Source: Moritella marina ATCC 15381 (GTDB lineage: Bacteria; Pseudomonadota; Gammaproteobacteria; Enterobacterales; Moritellaceae). From it: DNA of 64,000 bases. The first letter of the stretch is position 1; every line of letters starts with the position of its first letter. Of this stretch, positions 53,088 through 62,728 are shown piece by piece. The translations under genes and the position numbers were made by a program. The DNA lies in the NCBI RefSeq assembly GCF_008931805.1, contig NZ_CP044399.1, positions 744,001 through 808,000 of the forward strand, written 5' to 3'. The notes under the pieces are model-generated. The model made no database searches. It worked only from the letters and a program-made list of their open reading frames with translations, and was not told where the DNA came from.

Positions 53088-53456
53088 TTAATTTGTGACG
53101 TTATCTACCATTCCCACTAACTTATCACCATCAACACTGTGTATATTTGTCGTGTAGTAACCTTGGCTATATTCTATGTTTAACGAAAAATATAAGCTTT
53201 GTTTAAGGTGGACTTTTATCGCTTTCTCAATCTCGAGACTTAAACTCTGGGTGAATGCTTTATCTCGATGAGGCTTTGTTAATAACGATACTGTCACGAG
53301 TACGTGGGAGTATTTATATTGAGAACAAGGGTAAGCTCTTGATTTACATTCGCCAGCACTGGCATCCTTTTCATTGATAATGCTTTCGACATCATCAAAC
53401 ATAGTATCAACATTAATGTTTAAATTATCTGAATATTTAATTTCTACATGAGGCAT
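53088..53456 (-). CDS. 5-carboxymethyl-2-hydroxymuconate isomerase-like tautomerase
   Basis: 122 residues, tautomerase superfamily, CHMI (HpaF) type. The catalytic base Pro is residue 2 once Met is removed (MPHVEIKYSDNLN, close to HpaF MPHFIVECSDN), and SLSLEIEKAIKVHL and LNIEYSQ match the family's second half. No homoprotocatechuate pathway genes adjoin it, so its substrate is uncertain. It is convergent with the alkylsulfatase gene and isolated between two near-identical hairpins. Confidence 0.8.
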   Translation of the reverse strand: MPHVEIKYSDNLNINVDTMFDDVESIINEKDASAGECKSRAYPCSQYKYSHVLVTVSLLTKPHRDKAFTQSLSLEIEKAIKVHLKQSLYFSLNIEYSQGYYTTNIHSVDGDKLVGMVDNVTN

Positions 53457-53619
53457 ATTAATCGATTCCCTGAACGTATGAGTTTATTATCTGACAATAC
53501 GTATAACGTAAATGTTCGTTTGATTTCATTATTATAAACACTAACAAATATCTGATTTATTATAAATAGATAATGGGGGGAGCGGTGATAAACAAGAAAG
53601 TTAAGGGATATTTTAGATA

Positions 53620-53651
53620 CTAAAAAGCACGCTAACTAGCGTGCTTTTTAG
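53620..53651. terminator. Palindromic terminator between TonB receptor and tautomerase regions
   Basis: CTAAAAAGCACGCTA / TAGCGTGCTTTTTAG, nearly a perfect 32-bp palindrome, symmetric for both strands. It lies downstream of the minus-strand TonB receptor gene (end 53831). Confidence 0.8.
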
Positions 53652-53664
53652 GTTTTACTTGTGT

Positions 53665-53820
53665 GTTATAGCAATTCCTAAAACTAAGTGCTCAAAATGA
53701 TATTACTCCTGCAAACCGCTCAAGACATCCCTGTTCGCTTAGACAAGGCCATCCATTGCCATGTATGTTTGCGATAGCAATAGCATTTTTCTGTACAGTT
53801 ATGTAATAGGAATTGGTATT
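53665..53820 (+). repeat. MITE-like dispersed repeat, copy B
   Basis: 156 bp related to 36691-36854. Terminal inverted repeats TTATAGCAATTCCTA and (reverse complement of right end) TAATACCAATTCCTA agree at 12 of 15 positions. Shares the AAAATGATATTACTCCTGCA core with copy A. It ends 11 bp from the TonB-receptor stop and fills the gap. Confidence 0.78.
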
Positions 53821-53830
53821 AAAGGCTTGT

Positions 53831-56158
53831 TTAAAAGGTATAGTTTAGTTTAATACCGAAAGTACGTTCAGGACCAAACACACCGATGACAGGACCTGAT
53901 GTCGCTTCTGAGCCATAACCATAACCATATTTCGCTAAGGTATATTCCTCATCAAATAAGTTTTTAGCCCAAAGGTTAACAGCCAGTTCACCCGTTTTTA
54001 ATGGTATTTCAGCCAGTGTTAAATCTAGGTTTATTAATGAGAAACTGTCATTTTCTAATATATCTAAGCCATTATTACTGCTGTAAAAGGCACCGCGATA
54101 GATATTAGTTAGCAATACTGTTGGCTGACCAAAATCAGTTTTATCAAAGCGGTAGATAAACGACGTCAAGATAGTCTGCTCTGGAGCTTGCGGGATCATA
54201 TCTGGTACGTCACGGGTGATCGGGTTAATGTCAGTTTCACCATTGATTCTTGATTTTACTTCATCACGATGGGTGTATTCATCATATTCCATCTGTAGAT
54301 ATGAATAGTTGAATTTCACCATTGCATTCTTAGATAAGAAAGCGAACAAATCTAAATCGACACCGTATGAGTGCGCTTTTTGGACATTATATGTATCAAC
54401 CATGGTTGGATGCACACGGTTAGATGTATTGGCTTGGTGGTTTTTAATATCATTGTAGAAAGCCACGGCATTTAACTGTATTGCACGGTTAGCAAAGTTA
54501 CCTTGAAAACCAAGATCGTAGGTCATCATAGTTTCTTCATCAAAACCACTTTCAAAATTTTCAACGCCGGCTAACGCATTAAAGCCTCCTGGATTCCAGC
54601 CTTTACGTACAGAGGTGTAGACATTCTTTTCACGGCCGATTTCATAATTTAATTTAATCGACGGTAATAACATTTGGAATGAGGCTGAGCTTTCGATATA
54701 AACATCATCAATATCATTGCCTGCCCCTCCATTATTTAGAGCTCCGGGACATAACGCTGTTATAATAGCGCCTGCTTGTTGTTTTAATGGGTGATTACTA
54801 GGAAGATTAGGGTTAACTATTACGCCACCTGTGGGATTAAATAGACATTCGCCATCATATTGTTTATTGGCATCAACATTAACCCATTCTTGACGCAATC
54901 CGGTGGTAATAGTGAATTTATTATTAAGAATGGCTGGGATGAAGCTCGCTTCACCATATACTGCAATATTTTCTAATTCACCTTGTGTAGCTGTATCAAA
55001 CCATGAATCTTGTTGCCCTTGATATAATTGGCCTTTATTATTAGGGTCATATGTATCATTAACAAAGCGAGAATTTTCTGCATAAGCTGTCGAATCGCTG
55101 TCCTCGCTGTAATACAGCGTACCTAGAGTAAAATTAATGCGATCGTTAACAGCACTACTGCTTAAACGAAATTCTTGTGACCATTGGCTAACATCTAAAG
55201 TACCACCTGCAATTGAGTCTTGGGTACCAATCACTGCCTCGGTATTACCGTCTGACATTCGGTATGAACTGATCGATTCAAACTGAGTACGTTCGTTAAA
55301 TTGCCATGCAAAATTAAGACGATGACCTTGTGCTGTATGGTCATTGCTGTCTTCTTGATATAAATCCGTTGACGTTTGACGGTCTTCATTGGCGTCACCC
55401 GGGTTTAAGCTATCACTGGCTAATAACTGAATATAAGGACTAATGTAATCGGCGTCAGAATAGTCATAAGCGTAATCGACGGTTAGCTTTTCATTTGGCG
55501 TCCAACGCAGCGCACCGGTGAAGGCACTGGTATCAATATCACCAAAGTTACCGGTAGCTTTTTCGCTGGTTGATGTTATCGCACCATCACGGGTAAAGCT
55601 GGAAATACTAAAACGACCACTTAAGGTATCGCTTAGCGGAATGTTAATCATGGTTTTTGATCTGAGTTCGTTTTGACTACCGGCTGAAAATTCTTGCTCT
55701 AGTTCAAACTCATCAGATGGTTTCACTGACACATAATTAACATTACCGGCTAAGGCATTACGCCCAGAGTTTGTCGTTGGACCTCGACTATAGAGCACAT
55801 CTTCAAGGTCAGCTACGTCAGCCGCTAGCCCAACCGTTCTACCCATATATACGCCATCATGATTAATGGTTACGGCACTGTTTTTTGTTGCTTGTGTATC
55901 TAGGCTTGAAAAACCACGAATAAACACAGCCCTGTTGGCTTTAGTGGTAGGCAAGGGAGCAAGGTTTATTTCTGGGATCTCAGTTTGGTTTGTGGCAGTA
56001 ACTGTTTCAGCGATTGTGTTGATTGAAGAAATAGCTGCGACTTCTTGCGTTAATGTAATTGATTTAGGCTCACTTGCTACTTCCTCTGCAAATGATGTTA
56101 CCGGTAATAAAGCGCTTATAATTACCGGCGTTATTGAGCTAATGTTTGATTTAATCAT
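53831..56158 (-). CDS. TonB-dependent outer-membrane receptor
   Basis: 775 residues with a signal peptide (VIISALLPVTSFA), a plug domain and a C-terminal 22-strand barrel ending in FGIKLNYTF with the terminal Phe. Plug marks: VFIRGFSS, HDGVYMGRT, and LEDVLYSRGPTTNSGRNALAG where most receptors have VEVLRGPxGxxYGRN. The segment between the TonB-box-like IAETVTAT and the IRG motif is about 30 residues shorter than usual. The barrel suggests an organic or metal-complex ligand but the substrate is unknown. Divergent from the beta-propeller lipoprotein gene; AAGGATAGG precedes the ATG. Confidence 0.9.
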   Translation of the reverse strand: MIKSNISSITPVIISALLPVTSFAEEVASEPKSITLTQEVAAISSINTIAETVTATNQTEIPEINLAPLPTTKANRAVFIRGFSSLDTQATKNSAVTINHDGVYMGRTVGLAADVADLEDVLYSRGPTTNSGRNALAGNVNYVSVKPSDEFELEQEFSAGSQNELRSKTMINIPLSDTLSGRFSISSFTRDGAITSTSEKATGNFGDIDTSAFTGALRWTPNEKLTVDYAYDYSDADYISPYIQLLASDSLNPGDANEDRQTSTDLYQEDSNDHTAQGHRLNFAWQFNERTQFESISSYRMSDGNTEAVIGTQDSIAGGTLDVSQWSQEFRLSSSAVNDRINFTLGTLYYSEDSDSTAYAENSRFVNDTYDPNNKGQLYQGQQDSWFDTATQGELENIAVYGEASFIPAILNNKFTITTGLRQEWVNVDANKQYDGECLFNPTGGVIVNPNLPSNHPLKQQAGAIITALCPGALNNGGAGNDIDDVYIESSASFQMLLPSIKLNYEIGREKNVYTSVRKGWNPGGFNALAGVENFESGFDEETMMTYDLGFQGNFANRAIQLNAVAFYNDIKNHQANTSNRVHPTMVDTYNVQKAHSYGVDLDLFAFLSKNAMVKFNYSYLQMEYDEYTHRDEVKSRINGETDINPITRDVPDMIPQAPEQTILTSFIYRFDKTDFGQPTVLLTNIYRGAFYSSNNGLDILENDSFSLINLDLTLAEIPLKTGELAVNLWAKNLFDEEYTLAKYGYGYGSEATSGPVIGVFGPERTFGIKLNYTF

Positions 56159-56460
56159 AAAGACCTATCCTTGGATTAACATTTATTTAACGACAACGGC
56201 AAAGTATCACAGCAAATACGTATGTTATTTATCATTTTACGCCATATGTAACAGGTTGTTATTTTATATTTTGGGTGGCTATTTCAAATTTACATACTAA
56301 ATCATGACTTTAGTTATACTTATTTGTATTTAAAGCGTGTTTATTGAAGTAGAAGACAGATCGTCATGGTTGGCGTTAAATGATAAATCCATTGTTGCTG
56401 AGCTGTGATATTGTTACCTCGTTTTCAATCACTCATGACTCATTACGAAGGAATAAATTC
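56159..56460. other. Divergent intergenic region
   Basis: 302 bp between the TonB receptor (minus) and the propeller lipoprotein (plus). AT-rich, with no convincing Fur, Pho or CRP site. Both promoters must lie here. Confidence 0.5.
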
Positions 56461-58317
56461 ATGGATACGAATACAACATTTCGATTTACAGTTTTGTCGG
56501 CTGCTATTACATTGTCGACATTGCTAGCGGGTTGTTCAATGATAAATACCGATGCACAACCAAAGGATATGCCTGAGTATAAGTTGACTGATTGGAAACC
56601 TGTTGGTGTACCAAATGCTGGGCCTATGAGTGATACGGTGCCAGTACTAAACACCTTCCATACTATGCATGGCAGTATTAATAATACTGACCAACTGATG
56701 ATTGTCACTGCACCTGAGCAAAAACTATCTTGGGTTGCTGAAACGCAGTTTTATGTACCAGAAGGCCCATCGCTAGATCAACAAGGTAATTTGTATTTTA
56801 GTCCTTTCCGTCCTAATGAAGACGTTAGCCTAGTTGCCCTTGATGGTAAAACGGGTGAACGCCGTTGGACATTACCTGCCCATGGCGATATTAGTGGTTC
56901 TGGTGCGACGCTAATTCTTAATTCACCAGAGCATAACCAAGAAGTTATTTATCATTCGACGTACCAAAACATTTGGGCAGTGACCACGGACGGCGATATT
57001 CTGTGGACGAAAAAAACCGGCTTAACTTGGGACCTAGAGGAAAGTGGCTCTCCTCATGCATGGGGTGTTAATTTTGTACCAGGCTTAAACGCATTGAGCC
57101 TTGTTACGGGCAACGGTAAAATTATGCTGTTTGATCGCTTAACTGGTCGCCAATTATTAGCTGAAGCGTTTGATTTACCGGGTTCACCAGCAGTGCAAAA
57201 CCTTGACGCTCGTCCACCTAAGTTTGTACGTAGTTGGGCGGATGAAGCTGCAGAAGAGCAGTTTGGTAAATCACAAGCTGATACCGGATTATTTACCACG
57301 ATCACCGATATTATTTTTGGTGGTGGCCGTGAAGTAACAAATTTCTACGCAAGTGATCCGATTTCAAATCGTCTTTATGTTGCAGCTACTGCACCTGATG
57401 AGATTGATGGCACTAAAGATGATGTATCAGAACTAGGTGCATTGTATGCGTTAGATATAGTCGCGACGACAGCTGGTCAGTATAAATTAGATATTGCAGG
57501 TCGTTTTGACTTTGATGGCGGTACAGGTGCAACACCATCGGTGAGTAACGATGGACAAAAGATATTTACCACAGATGACCATGGTAATATCATCGCGCTT
57601 GCACGTGATTTAACTGAGATTTGGCGTGTTAATGTTGGTCAGCAAATCGCGGCATCACCGGCAATCGGGTCTGATAATGGTGAGATCTATGCCATCACCA
57701 TGCACAAAATTGTCAAAGTACAAGATAATGGTGATTCGGGAGAGCTTGTTTGGGATGCTGATATTGATATGTTCCCTGACTTTAATTCAATTAATGCCTT
57801 AACACCGACGATCACTGCCAATGGTGTTGCGGTGAGTATTGGTGCTGTTAAGAGCTATGGCAGCGTTGATCTTATGGTTGGTGTTGGCCTTGGATTATTA
57901 GATAAAGACACGGGCAAAATGATCAGCTTTGTTGAAGCGGCTGAAGAGTCTATTGCTGTTACCGTTGTTGCACCTGATGGTGGTTTTGCGATTGGCCACT
58001 CGCCAACACGTCGTTTAGCAGCGAAAGGGATCTTAGGTGATAATGCTGATGACATTATTGGTGGTGTAGCTCGCTACGTACCGACTAACCCAGAATTCGT
58101 TGCCCGTGACGCTGTGTGTATGGCCGTGCGTTATACCGAACGTCAGCAAAGCTATAGCAAAATAGATAATGCCCAAGCTTACGAATGGGACACCAAACAA
58201 ATTAACGTACTGGTTAATCAAGCTGAAAATGCGCTTGGCCGTGAAGTCGATGATTTAGCTCAAGAGTGTGAGGCGTTAACGACAAAGCTGGATAAAGTCG
58301 ACAATAGCGCTGCTTAA
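56461..58317 (+). CDS. PQQ-type beta-propeller lipoprotein
   Basis: 618 residues, lipoprotein signal with LLAGC (Cys about residue 24). Propeller repeats of the PQQ-quinoprotein/BamB-like type are visible: VALDGKTGERRWTLPAHGD, TDGDILWTKKTGL, NIIALARDLTEIWRVNVG, EIYAITMHKIVKVQDNG. It lacks the catalytic Asp/Glu set and c-type heme motif of PQQ dehydrogenases, so a scaffold or binding role is more likely. The start at 56461 has AAGGA 10 nt upstream; the frame back to 56380 has none. Divergent from the TonB receptor and 292 bp upstream of phoD. Confidence 0.8.
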   Translation: MDTNTTFRFTVLSAAITLSTLLAGCSMINTDAQPKDMPEYKLTDWKPVGVPNAGPMSDTVPVLNTFHTMHGSINNTDQLMIVTAPEQKLSWVAETQFYVPEGPSLDQQGNLYFSPFRPNEDVSLVALDGKTGERRWTLPAHGDISGSGATLILNSPEHNQEVIYHSTYQNIWAVTTDGDILWTKKTGLTWDLEESGSPHAWGVNFVPGLNALSLVTGNGKIMLFDRLTGRQLLAEAFDLPGSPAVQNLDARPPKFVRSWADEAAEEQFGKSQADTGLFTTITDIIFGGGREVTNFYASDPISNRLYVAATAPDEIDGTKDDVSELGALYALDIVATTAGQYKLDIAGRFDFDGGTGATPSVSNDGQKIFTTDDHGNIIALARDLTEIWRVNVGQQIAASPAIGSDNGEIYAITMHKIVKVQDNGDSGELVWDADIDMFPDFNSINALTPTITANGVAVSIGAVKSYGSVDLMVGVGLGLLDKDTGKMISFVEAAEESIAVTVVAPDGGFAIGHSPTRRLAAKGILGDNADDIIGGVARYVPTNPEFVARDAVCMAVRYTERQQSYSKIDNAQAYEWDTKQINVLVNQAENALGREVDDLAQECEALTTKLDKVDNSAA

Positions 58318-58342
58318 TCGTTAGATTTAAACATGTTGGCAT

Positions 58343-58383
58343 AAAAAGCGATGATTACAGTTTTGTAGTCATCGCTTTTTTTT
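58343..58383 (+). terminator. Terminator after the propeller lipoprotein gene
   Basis: AAAAAGCGATGATTAC / GTAGTCATCGCTTTTT with one wobble pair and a T run of eight or more, 25 nt after the stop. Confidence 0.9.
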
Positions 58384-58533
58384 GTGTATTGATTATGCTT
58401 TTTATTGCCGGACATAATTGAAAGGAAGTCTGTGGATTAAAATAGTACGCGTAACTTTATTTTAAATGGTTGTTTTTATATCCTTACATAAACATAAATT
58501 AAGAGTTGAGCTTTTAATCTAAACACCATAAAA

Positions 58534-58567
58534 CTGTCATTATTTAGACATAATTCATCCCTAAGAT
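58534..58567 (+). promoter_or_regulatory. Pho box with -10 before the PhoD gene
   Basis: CTGTCAT (58534-58540), 4 nt, TAGACAT (58545-58551), then exactly 10 nt to TAAGAT (58562-58567). The first repeat is a perfect PhoB half-site and the second is degenerate, but the repeat spacing and distance to the -10 are canonical. Phosphate starvation should induce the gene. Confidence 0.7.
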
Positions 58568-58609
58568 GCTGATTAAAAATACCTTAGCTTATTAAACCGG
58601 GATGTTTAA

Positions 58610-61234
58610 ATGATACTTACACGTAGAAAATTCTTACGCACACTTGTTGTTGGTGCTGGTTCTGTTGTTGCAATGCAATTGATGGGTTGTAGCAATGACT
58701 CTGATGATAATACTGATAACCACAGTGATCCGTTATTAAATCGTTTTCCACATGGCGTTGCATCTGGCGATCCAAAATCTGAATCTGTTATTCTTTGGAC
58801 ACGTTTAAGCGAGCAGTATGCAGAAGCTGCGGATGTGCCTGTCGGGTTAGTCGTTTGGGAAGCTGGTAATGAAGATAACCCGGTTGTTGCTATTGATAAC
58901 CTATTAGTGAGCAGTGACGATGATTATTGTTTACGTGTAAAAGTTGAAGGATTAGACCCATATACAACTTATTATTATAAGTTTGTTTATACGGGCAGTG
59001 ACGGTGTGCAATACGCGTCACGTAAAGGTCGTACTAAAACGGCATTAGCGGCGAACTCTGATGATAAAGTGAAATTTGCACTGGCATCATGCCAAGATTT
59101 CATTGGTCGTTACTACAATTCATACCTGACGTTATTACAAGATCATGATGATACCGATTTCTTGCTATTCATTGGTGATTTCATTTATGAAACAACGGGC
59201 GACCCATCATTCCAAGACTCTACTGATGATCGTAAGATTGAATTTACCGACCGTGACGGTGCTATTACCATCAATGCTGGTGAGAAAACTGAATACCAAG
59301 CTGCACAATCATTAGATAACTACCGTGAGATCTATAAAACTTATCGCAACGATGAAATATTGCAGGAAGTATTGGCTAAATTCCCCATTATTGATATTTG
59401 GGATGATCACGAATTTACCGATGATGCGTGGCAGATGTATTCAACATACGATGAGCTAGCAACATTAAAAGGCAAGGGTACAGGTGATAAGGCCATCGAT
59501 CGCTGTACTAATGCGATGAAAGCCTTTATTGAATACGTGCCGTTTGATGACAGTGAATGGTCAAACACGGCTGGCAATGAAAATAGTATGGCGGCAGGTA
59601 AAGATGTTATCGAAACCGGCGCAGGTGGTGCAGGTGAATATCATCCTCGTATTCACCGTGCATTTGAGTTTGGTAATACCATGAAACTGGTCGCGACTGA
59701 TTACCGCTCATTCCGTCCCGATCACCCGATTGCCGAAGATACTTTCCCGGGTCACATGATGGCAATTGAATACGAATTAAACGCGGTCATGGATTTTGAC
59801 ATGATGGAGCATGTTGAAAGGCCTAGAACAATCCAGGAAGAATTTTCTAATTACTGTGTTAATTACTGTTTATGGAGTGATTTAGACGGCTCTGAGAACG
59901 CACATTTAAAATCATCTATTTATGGACAACTGGTACAGCGCTATATCGCGGCTGGATTTGATACTTCACTGTCACAAACAAATGCTGAAAAAGCATTGTC
60001 TAATGGCTTATTGTCAGTTGATTATCTCGATGAGTTAATTGCTCATTTAGGTCTGACTATTGACCGAAATGTTGCTTTTAATGAAAGCGGTGTATTCATT
60101 TCTGCGACGAAAGGTATCCCGTTTGCGACGATGGGGAAAACGTCGTTAGTGACATCATTTGGTACGCGTTATGCGGCATCGCCAAAATGGTACGAGCTAT
60201 ATACCTTATTACGTGCAGGTCGCTACACTGAGGAAGGTTTTGGTAGTGGTAAGACTCAAGTATTTGGAGCGCCAATACCGACCTTAGACACACTTTGGAG
60301 TGATAGTGGCTTTACTGATACTAATGGCAAAGTGATAGTGCAAGATTGGCAAAATGCATGGGGCGAAGGTCAGCAAGCGTGGGTAGAAGAAGAGCTGATG
60401 ACCGATGCTAAATGGCGTTTTGTTGCTAACTCTGTATCAAATGCGGCAATGGTCGTTGACTTGAGCACAGGGTCTATCGACCGATTTTTAGCCACATATC
60501 CAGATGGTGATTACCCTAATGGTATTACCGAAGGCCATGTCGAAAAGGCAAAGACTATACTAACAATGCTTGGAGCTGTATTACCTTCCGTGATGGGTGA
60601 TGACAAATTACTTATTTCAATAGACCAGTGGGATGGTTTGCCACTTGCACGTAAGTACTTGCAAGAAAATGTCTATAAAAATGCCGATAACAATACGATT
60701 TTATTGTCTGGTGATATTCACTCATCTTGGGTTGCTGAACATAATAGTGATAATGGTAAATTATTTGAATTTACCGGAGCCTCGATTAGCTCAGCGTCGG
60801 CCTCTGGTTTAATTGAAGGTATTATTGAAAGTATTGAAGAAGGCACGGGTCAAGATTTAACAGAGTTGAAAGACTTCATTATAGATGTGCTTGATCCAAT
60901 GTTAGTGCCTGATAATCCCGGTGGTGCTAGCTATTCATTCCAAGATGATGATAATGATAAACCCATGATGAAGCAGGAACTGCGTGAGTACATTGAAAAT
61001 AATACCAGCCTACATCATAAGAACACTAGTGAACATGGTATTGTGATTATTGAAGCAAGTTCAGAAAAAGTAGAAACCAATTATTACACTTACAAACCTG
61101 CATTTGTCACTGAGTGCCATTATGATAATGCCGCGAAGTTCATAGAAGAAAATATTAATCATCGCCAATTTACTATTTCCGGTGATGCGCAAAATCGTCA
61201 AATGGCCTTAACAAAGGGTCAGCGTTATAGCTAA
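58610..61234 (+). CDS. phoD: PhoD-family alkaline phosphatase/phosphodiesterase, Tat lipoprotein
   Basis: 874 residues. Tat signal TRRKFLRTLVVGAGSVVAM overlaps a lipobox LMGC (Cys about residue 27), so it is folded before export and then lipidated. PhoD N-terminal domain: FPHGVASGDPKSESVILWTR. Metallophosphoesterase core: LASCQDFIGRYY, LFIGDFIYET, IWDDHEFTDD and LSGDIHSSWV hold the metal ligands. It is some 300 residues longer than typical PhoD (about 550-580), with inserts around residues 270-560 and a long C-terminal tail. It releases phosphate from phosphodiesters or monoesters using Ca/Fe. Preceded by a Pho box. Confidence 0.88.
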   Translation: MILTRRKFLRTLVVGAGSVVAMQLMGCSNDSDDNTDNHSDPLLNRFPHGVASGDPKSESVILWTRLSEQYAEAADVPVGLVVWEAGNEDNPVVAIDNLLVSSDDDYCLRVKVEGLDPYTTYYYKFVYTGSDGVQYASRKGRTKTALAANSDDKVKFALASCQDFIGRYYNSYLTLLQDHDDTDFLLFIGDFIYETTGDPSFQDSTDDRKIEFTDRDGAITINAGEKTEYQAAQSLDNYREIYKTYRNDEILQEVLAKFPIIDIWDDHEFTDDAWQMYSTYDELATLKGKGTGDKAIDRCTNAMKAFIEYVPFDDSEWSNTAGNENSMAAGKDVIETGAGGAGEYHPRIHRAFEFGNTMKLVATDYRSFRPDHPIAEDTFPGHMMAIEYELNAVMDFDMMEHVERPRTIQEEFSNYCVNYCLWSDLDGSENAHLKSSIYGQLVQRYIAAGFDTSLSQTNAEKALSNGLLSVDYLDELIAHLGLTIDRNVAFNESGVFISATKGIPFATMGKTSLVTSFGTRYAASPKWYELYTLLRAGRYTEEGFGSGKTQVFGAPIPTLDTLWSDSGFTDTNGKVIVQDWQNAWGEGQQAWVEEELMTDAKWRFVANSVSNAAMVVDLSTGSIDRFLATYPDGDYPNGITEGHVEKAKTILTMLGAVLPSVMGDDKLLISIDQWDGLPLARKYLQENVYKNADNNTILLSGDIHSSWVAEHNSDNGKLFEFTGASISSASASGLIEGIIESIEEGTGQDLTELKDFIIDVLDPMLVPDNPGGASYSFQDDDNDKPMMKQELREYIENNTSLHHKNTSEHGIVIIEASSEKVETNYYTYKPAFVTECHYDNAAKFIEENINHRQFTISGDAQNRQMALTKGQRYS

Positions 61235-61283
61235 TAACGTTTGATGTTTATTAAAGGGTAATTATTGTATTACCTATAATCCT

Positions 61284-61310
61284 AAACCTGTTCATTGAGC
61301 AGGTTTTTTT
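61284..61310 (+). terminator. Terminator after phoD
   Basis: AAACCTGTTC-ATT-GAGCAGGTTT plus extra T, 49 nt after the stop; one internal wobble pair. Confidence 0.88.
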
Positions 61311-61412
61311 GTTTTTGTGCATCGCGATGATCTTAATTATAAATACTTAACTGAAATACGTTAAACTGCAAATATAATCGTTAAGTAAATCAAGTTCATT
61401 CATGGAGTAATA

Positions 61413-62483
61413 ATGGCTTTTTATGATAAACCAGCTGATTTGTCAGCGTTTAATGCAAAGTTTGAAGCACAAAAAATTGCCTTTGCCCCCGTTGCATTTC
61501 AGGTAGCGCGTTGCCTATTAAAGTTTGGTATTTTAAAAGCAGTTGATGATGCAGGTAAAAAAGGCGTTAGTTTAGCCACCTTAACTCAGCAGTTAGATAC
61601 TAGCGAATACGGTATTAGTGTATTGCTGGATATGGGCTTGAGCATGGGCTTAGTGTGGCAACAAGATGACAACTTTATTTTAGATAAAGTCGGTTACTTT
61701 TTACTTAACGCTGACATGGCATTAAAGAATCTCGATTTTACCCATCATGTTTGTTATCAAGGCTTGTTTGAGTTAGATAAGGCGATTGAAACAGGCAAGC
61801 CAGAAGGGCTAAAAGTATTCGGTGACTGGCAAACGATTTATCCAGGTTTAAGCCAGTTACCAGAAGAAGCTAAAAGAAGTTGGTTTGAATTTGACCACTA
61901 TTATTCTGATCATGCTTTTCCTGAAGTATTGGCATTATTATTCGAACATAACCCAAAACACATTTTAGATGTGGGCGGTAACACAGGTAAATGGTCATTA
62001 GCCTGTACCAAGCACGATGCTGATATCAACGTGACGATCATGGATCTTCCTGGTCAATTGAATGTGGCGTTAGAAAATGCTAAAGCAGCGGGTGTAGCTG
62101 ATCGCGTACACGGTCATGAGACTGATTTACTCGATGAAAACCGTACTTTCTTTGCTGGTGCTGATACCATCTGGATGAGCCAGTTTTTAGATTGTTTTAG
62201 CAAAAGTGAAACTTTAAGTATTCTAAAACGTGCTGCAGATGTCATGACTGCCGATAGCCGTTTATATATCTTAGAAACCTATTGGGACAGACAACCTTAT
62301 GAGGCTGGTGCTTATTGCGTTAATGCCACATCTATCTATTTTACGGCTATGGCCAATGGTAATAGTCGTATGTATCACTCAAAAGACATGATGCGTTTGA
62401 TCCAAGAAGCAGGCTTGTATGTTGATCAAGATACTGATGATCTTGGTCTTGGACATACCTTGTTAGCCTGTAAGAAGAAATAG
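61413..62483 (+). CDS. SAM-dependent O-methyltransferase (aryl-polyene-cluster type)
   Basis: 356 residues: N-terminal winged-helix dimerisation domain (GVSLATLTQQLDTSEYGISV, about residues 48-67) and a Rossmann domain with SAM loop ILDVGGNTGKWSLA (about residue 188), IMDLPGQLNVA (acidic residue at the end of strand 2) and DTIWMSQFLDCF. This layout is that of acetylserotonin/hydroxyindole-type O-methyltransferases. The gene heads the row methyltransferase, ketosynthase-like factor, acyltransferase seen at the start of aryl-polyene clusters, where it methylates the aryl hydroxyl group (inference from context). Confidence 0.85.
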   Translation: MAFYDKPADLSAFNAKFEAQKIAFAPVAFQVARCLLKFGILKAVDDAGKKGVSLATLTQQLDTSEYGISVLLDMGLSMGLVWQQDDNFILDKVGYFLLNADMALKNLDFTHHVCYQGLFELDKAIETGKPEGLKVFGDWQTIYPGLSQLPEEAKRSWFEFDHYYSDHAFPEVLALLFEHNPKHILDVGGNTGKWSLACTKHDADINVTIMDLPGQLNVALENAKAAGVADRVHGHETDLLDENRTFFAGADTIWMSQFLDCFSKSETLSILKRAADVMTADSRLYILETYWDRQPYEAGAYCVNATSIYFTAMANGNSRMYHSKDMMRLIQEAGLYVDQDTDDLGLGHTLLACKKK

Positions 62484-62728
62484 CGATCATAAAAACGGTT
62501 ATAAAAAATAAAGTAATAGGCAATTGGATATTTTGTAAGCGAAAGTAAGCGTTGTTAATTGCTGAGTTTACAATCAAATAACCATTATCATACGATATGA
62601 TAGAATAAAACATACAGTGTAACCTATTGATAGATAGTGTTATTACTATTTAGTTATTGATTTGTTTCGGATGATTAATTACTATGGCGGCATCTTTATT
62701 GTCGCCATTTTTGTTTTAGGAGAAGCCA

